A DNA stretch of 64,000 nt from an uncultured Lachnospiraceae bacterium (GTDB lineage Bacteria > Bacillota > Clostridia > Lachnospirales > Lachnospiraceae), in contig CAJUDM010000015.1 of the NCBI GenBank assembly GCA_910584915.1, forward strand, positions 1 through 64,000, given 5' to 3'. Positions 61,014-64,000 of this stretch are shown here, in pieces; the stretch's first letter is position 1; the number at the start of each line of letters is the position of its first letter. The notes beneath the pieces were generated by a model. The model did not search any database. It saw only the letters and a program-made list of their open reading frames with translations, and was not told the DNA's origin. The translations under genes and the position numbers were made by a program.

Positions 61014-61658
61014 ATGAATCACGACAAAACAAAAAAACTCACCACAACAGCCATGCTCTGTGCGCTCGCCTACGCCGCGGCAGCCGTCGGGCGTATCCCT
61101 GTCGTACTCTTTTTGCGGTATGACTCCAAAGATGTGATCATCACGATCGGAGGACTCATCTTTGGTCCCCTCACAGCACTGACGATCACAGTAGTCGTTT
61201 CCCTGGCGCAGATGTTCACGATCAGCGGCACAGGATTTTTAGGATGTCTGATGAATATTATCTCAAGCTGCTGTTTCGCCTGCACCGCCTCCTTCCTCTA
61301 CCGGAGAAAGCGCACTCTCTCCGGCGCCGCGCTGGGACTCTTCTCCGGCATGCTCTGCCAGGTACTTGTCATGATGCTCTGGAATTATCTGATCGCACCG
61401 CTCTACATGGGATATTCCAGGGAGGCTGTCGTCGAACTGCTGCTGCCCGCATTTCTGCCCTTTAATCTGATCAAAGGGGGACTAAACGCGGCTATCACTA
61501 TGCTTCTATATAAACCGGTGGTCACGGCGCTCAGGCGGTCGGGGCTGATCGAACCGGCACGGGATGCAGGGAAGGCGCGCATCCATATCGGAATTATACT
61601 GACAACTCTGTCAGTTATTGTCATATGCGGGCTGGCGATCCTCGCCCTGCGCGGATAA
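61014..61658 (+). CDS. ribU: ECF transporter S component, riboflavin (RibU-like)
   Basis: 214 aa from MNHDKTKKL, with GAAGG upstream. Six membrane helices. The N-terminal TAMLCALAYAAAAVGR carries the small-residue A-x-x-x-A helix that docks with the ECF module. The RYDSKDVIITIGGLIFGP segment is typical of RibU, and the FMN riboswitch confirms the vitamin. No ecfA/ecfT here, so it would use a shared energising module. Confidence 0.92.
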   Translation: MNHDKTKKLTTTAMLCALAYAAAAVGRIPVVLFLRYDSKDVIITIGGLIFGPLTALTITVVVSLAQMFTISGTGFLGCLMNIISSCCFACTASFLYRRKRTLSGAALGLFSGMLCQVLVMMLWNYLIAPLYMGYSREAVVELLLPAFLPFNLIKGGLNAAITMLLYKPVVTALRRSGLIEPARDAGKARIHIGIILTTLSVIVICGLAILALRG

Positions 61659-61817
61659 CAGTATAACCCGCCGGGAGGAACATGAGATTTCTCTTCCTTT
61701 CCTCCCGGCATCCGATGCCCTCAAAACCCCTGCGGCAATTCCCCACTTGTATCCTCCGCTTTATCCTGTTAGAATAGGGAATAACCTAACTGCAAGATCA
61801 GGCACAGGAGAATCCTC

Positions 61818-62600
61818 ATGAACAATACCGAACACCGTTCCACTTCCAGAGTCCTCGACATTCTGGAACTGTTATCACAAAAGCGCACCGGCTGCACGAT
61901 GGCGGAGATATCGAGATATTTAGAAGCCCCCAAGAGCAGCCTGTTTCCCATTCTGCACACAATGCAGGACCGTGGCTACCTTCGTCTCGACGGCGCATCC
62001 CAGTGCTATCTCATCGGACAGCAGGCATTTCTGACCGGCAGCGCCTACGAGAGCACAAAACCTGTCTACGATTATATCAACGGACTCATGGAGGGGATCG
62101 TCAGGGAATGTCAGGAGACCTGCCATCTTGGCATCCTGACAGGCGGCAGTATTCTCTATATCGCGAAAAAGGAATCCCCGAATCCGATCATGCTGCGCTC
62201 CCATATCGGGCAGCGCCTGCCCGCCTACTGCACCGGCATCGGCAAGGCTCTCTTGTCCGGGCACAGCAGGGAGCAGATCGCCGGGCTGTACCCGGAGCCT
62301 TTGAAACGCTATACCGAAAACACTCTCACCAACCTGAACAGCCTCCTTGCAGAACTCGCTGAGACAAAGAAAAGCGGGTTCGCATACGAGCACTCCGAGC
62401 TGACAGAAGGAATCTGCTGTGTGGCGGTGCCCCTGTGCTGTCAGGAAAAGGTGATCGCCGCACTCAGCGTCTCCATCCCGGAATTCCGCGCCTCGGAGGA
62501 TGCGCTCTCCCACATCAAAACGCTGCTCGCAGGAAGCCGTGAGGATGCCGAGCACTATTTTGAGGAATTCCACATCTACGAAAGCCATGCTCTGTACTAG
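61818..62600 (+). CDS. IclR-family transcriptional regulator
   Basis: 260 aa. The winged helix has RVLDILELLSQKRTGCTMAEISRYLEAPKSSLF. The IclR effector domain has LGILTGGSILYIAKKES, YCTGIGKALLSGHS, SGFAYEHSELTEGICCVAVPL. This family often controls sugar-acid catabolism (KdgR type). The nearest such target is the aldolase-kinase operon at 58387-60276, which carries a 22-bp palindrome. AGGAGAA precedes the start. Confidence 0.9.
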   Translation: MNNTEHRSTSRVLDILELLSQKRTGCTMAEISRYLEAPKSSLFPILHTMQDRGYLRLDGASQCYLIGQQAFLTGSAYESTKPVYDYINGLMEGIVRECQETCHLGILTGGSILYIAKKESPNPIMLRSHIGQRLPAYCTGIGKALLSGHSREQIAGLYPEPLKRYTENTLTNLNSLLAELAETKKSGFAYEHSELTEGICCVAVPLCCQEKVIAALSVSIPEFRASEDALSHIKTLLAGSREDAEHYFEEFHIYESHALY

Positions 62601-62712
62601 TACAGCACTGATGTCTGTGTCAGTACCGTGCAGAGGAAGTGCGCAGTCCTGATTAAATGTTGAGACTTTTACAGTAATATAACGTCCGCATCAGAAAGGA
62701 ATATCAAAAACC

Positions 62713-63417
62713 ATGCCCACAGAAATCCTGCTTCTCGAAGACGACGAAAGCCTGCGGCGCGCCATCAGCGTGAAACTCGCCAAAGCGCAGTATCAGGTGC
62801 ATACCGCGGCGGACATCAAAACCGCCCTTTCCCTGTACCACCGTCATCATATGCCGCTGATCCTCTGCGATATCAATCTGCCCGACGGAAGCGGGCTCAA
62901 TTTCTGCCGGCAGATCCGCCTTAAAAGCAGCGTCTATTTTCTGTTTCTGACAGCCTGTGACACCGAACAGGATATGATAAACGGTTACGATGCGGGCGCC
63001 GACGACTATATCACCAAGCCCTTCTCCCTCGACGTACTGCTCTCAAAAGTAAACGCCCTGACGAAGCGCCTTGCGCCTGACGATACGGAACATGTGATAC
63101 GCTCGGGCTGTATCGAACTGCTGCCGGAGGAAAACCGGGCAAAGAAAAACGGCAGGTATCTGAACCTGACCGCCACCGAACAGAAACTCCTCACCTGTTT
63201 TATGCAAAATCAGGGGCATATCCTGTCCAGAAACCAGCTTCTTCAGGCAGTCTGGGATATCGACGGAAATTTCGTGGACGAGAACACACTGGCTGTCAAT
63301 ATACGCCGCCTTCGCGAAAAGGTTGAGGAGGATCCCTCCCATCCCGCCCTGCTGAGAAATGTGCGGGGACTCGGGTATATCTGGGAGAGCCCGAAAGAAA
63401 ACACTTCCATCCGATAA
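62713..63417 (+). CDS. OmpR-family response regulator
   Basis: 234 aa. The receiver has LLLEDDESLRRA, LILCDINLPDGSGLNFC and GADDYITKPFSLDVL. The winged helix has LNLTATEQKLLTCFMQNQGH and NIRRLREKVEEDPSHPALLRNVRGLGYIW. The histidine kinase gene follows after a 190-base spacer in which I see no terminator. Confidence 0.92.
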   Translation: MPTEILLLEDDESLRRAISVKLAKAQYQVHTAADIKTALSLYHRHHMPLILCDINLPDGSGLNFCRQIRLKSSVYFLFLTACDTEQDMINGYDAGADDYITKPFSLDVLLSKVNALTKRLAPDDTEHVIRSGCIELLPEENRAKKNGRYLNLTATEQKLLTCFMQNQGHILSRNQLLQAVWDIDGNFVDENTLAVNIRRLREKVEEDPSHPALLRNVRGLGYIWESPKENTSIR

Positions 63418-63607
63418 TCACAGGCTGAAACATCACCCCCGGTACACAATGTCGTTCACTCGATGAAAGCCGACGCGGAAGTTAAGGCATCCACTGCGCG
63501 AGATACCAGATACACCGATGACAATGCTGACTCTTCAAACCACACTGCCCGAACTGATAAAGCGGCTCACCGCCCATACAGACCGATATCCGGAAACGAG
63601 GACTGCC

Positions 63608-64000
63608 ATGAAAAAACCCCTTATCTTCTATATTATTGCACAGACGGCAACCGCCATGATTTTTCTCTTTCTCGCCCTCACTCTCACGAAAGGCCTTGCT
63701 TTTGATCAACTGCACACCGTTCAGAATCTGGCAGGCGCCGTCCTTGCGGATTTTCCGGAAGCGGAATCTGTTTTTATGGATGCGGTTCAGCACAAAACCT
63801 CCGGACAACTGATCGCCGGAGAACAGCTCCTTGCGCGTTACGGGTATGATGAGACGGATTATGCCGTCAAAAATCCGCTTTACCTGCGTTTTCCCGCTGT
63901 CTGCACCGGTATCGCTCTGCTGTTTTTCACAGTCTCCGTTTTATTTGCCTGCCTTTATCTCTATACCGGCAAAAAACAACAGAACGCCAGAGAAGCCCGG
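63608..64000 (+). CDS. Sensor histidine kinase, N-terminal part (runs off the window)
   Basis: The first 131 residues are visible, starting MKKPLIFYIIAQTATAMIFLF, a first membrane helix. An external loop of about 65 residues (LAGAVLADFPEAESVF...) and a second helix (FPAVCTGIALLFFTVSVLFACLYLY) follow. The catalytic part lies outside, so kinase identity rests on the preceding OmpR-type regulator and this topology. GAGG lies nine bases before the chosen ATG; an in-frame ATG 30 codons upstream (63518) is less well placed. Confidence 0.7.
   Translation, partial: MKKPLIFYIIAQTATAMIFLFLALTLTKGLAFDQLHTVQNLAGAVLADFPEAESVFMDAVQHKTSGQLIAGEQLLARYGYDETDYAVKNPLYLRFPAVCTGIALLFFTVSVLFACLYLYTGKKQQNAREAR

Noticed and set aside
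63463..63705. 80-codon frame between the last regulator and kinase
   Set aside because: It overlaps the kinase start in another frame and has no ribosome site; the membrane-protein frame from 63608 is better supported.

Overview
The window looks like a chromosomal stretch from an anaerobic Firmicute, most likely Lachnospiraceae or a near relative. The reasons are the AGGAGG-type ribosome sites, the protein families (DUF1836, YerC/YecD TrpR-like, DUF3810, Mbeg1-like DUF2974, DUF6273, AAA_14/DUF4143 ATPase, GHKL/LytTR two-component pairs), tRNA genes without encoded CCA, and the dense palindromic intergenic repeats. No species can be named from this alone.

Layout. 1-9.4 kb: two tRNA genes (Ala-CGC partial, Thr-GGT), an isochorismatase-type hydrolase, an AraC regulator with a CapA-like protein, a MITE-like element, two membrane-anchored proteins and a LytTR/GHKL two-component pair. 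9.5-18 kb: glutamine synthetase, a PARG/macro-type protein (TIGR02452-like) and a 1735-residue secreted surface protein. 18-22.5 kb: a long-palindrome element, a convergent type I toxin-antitoxin module, a GC-rich LytTR/GHKL two-component system, a serine recombinase and a second antitoxin-RNA copy whose toxin is almost gone. 22.5-28 kb: a FtsX-type ABC transporter with its OmpR-family two-component system. 28-31.6 kb: a worn region with a methyltransferase, a Phd antitoxin beside a broken toxin, an AAA_14 ATPase, the tail of an RND pump and an IS1182-type transposase remnant. 31.6-42.6 kb: beta-carbonic anhydrase, a transglutaminase-like surface protein, a MATE transporter, tRNA-Leu, DUF2974, DUF3810, a SARP-like response regulator, DUF1836 and TrpR-like regulators. 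42.7-60.3 kb: a large sugar-acid catabolic region. 60.4-64 kb: an FMN riboswitch with ribU, an IclR regulator and the start of another two-component system.

The catabolic region is the most coherent part. On the minus strand, in transcription order, lie a sodium:solute symporter, an N-acyl-D-amino-acid deacylase, a GldA-like dehydrogenase, RidA, a D-threonine-aldolase/D-serine-dehydratase-fold PLP enzyme, a GntR regulator, an IlvD/Edd-type sugar-acid dehydratase, a KDPG aldolase and a PfkB sugar kinase. A D-galactonate dehydratase gene is divergent from the symporter. Together they can be read as uptake of an N-acylated 2-amino-sugar acid such as N-acetyl-D-glucosaminate, deacylation, PLP-dependent deamination helped by RidA, phosphorylation of 2-keto-3-deoxygluconate and aldol cleavage. 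The dehydratases would feed plain aldonates into the same trunk. A second kinase/aldolase pair and a GH42 beta-galactosidase lie about 13-16 kb away.

The second theme is structured intergenic DNA. At least five separate families of hairpin repeats occur here, several with copies whose stems differ in sequence but keep base pairing, often with more conserved loops. They sit next to stop codons, a tRNA terminator, or between aldolase and kinase genes.
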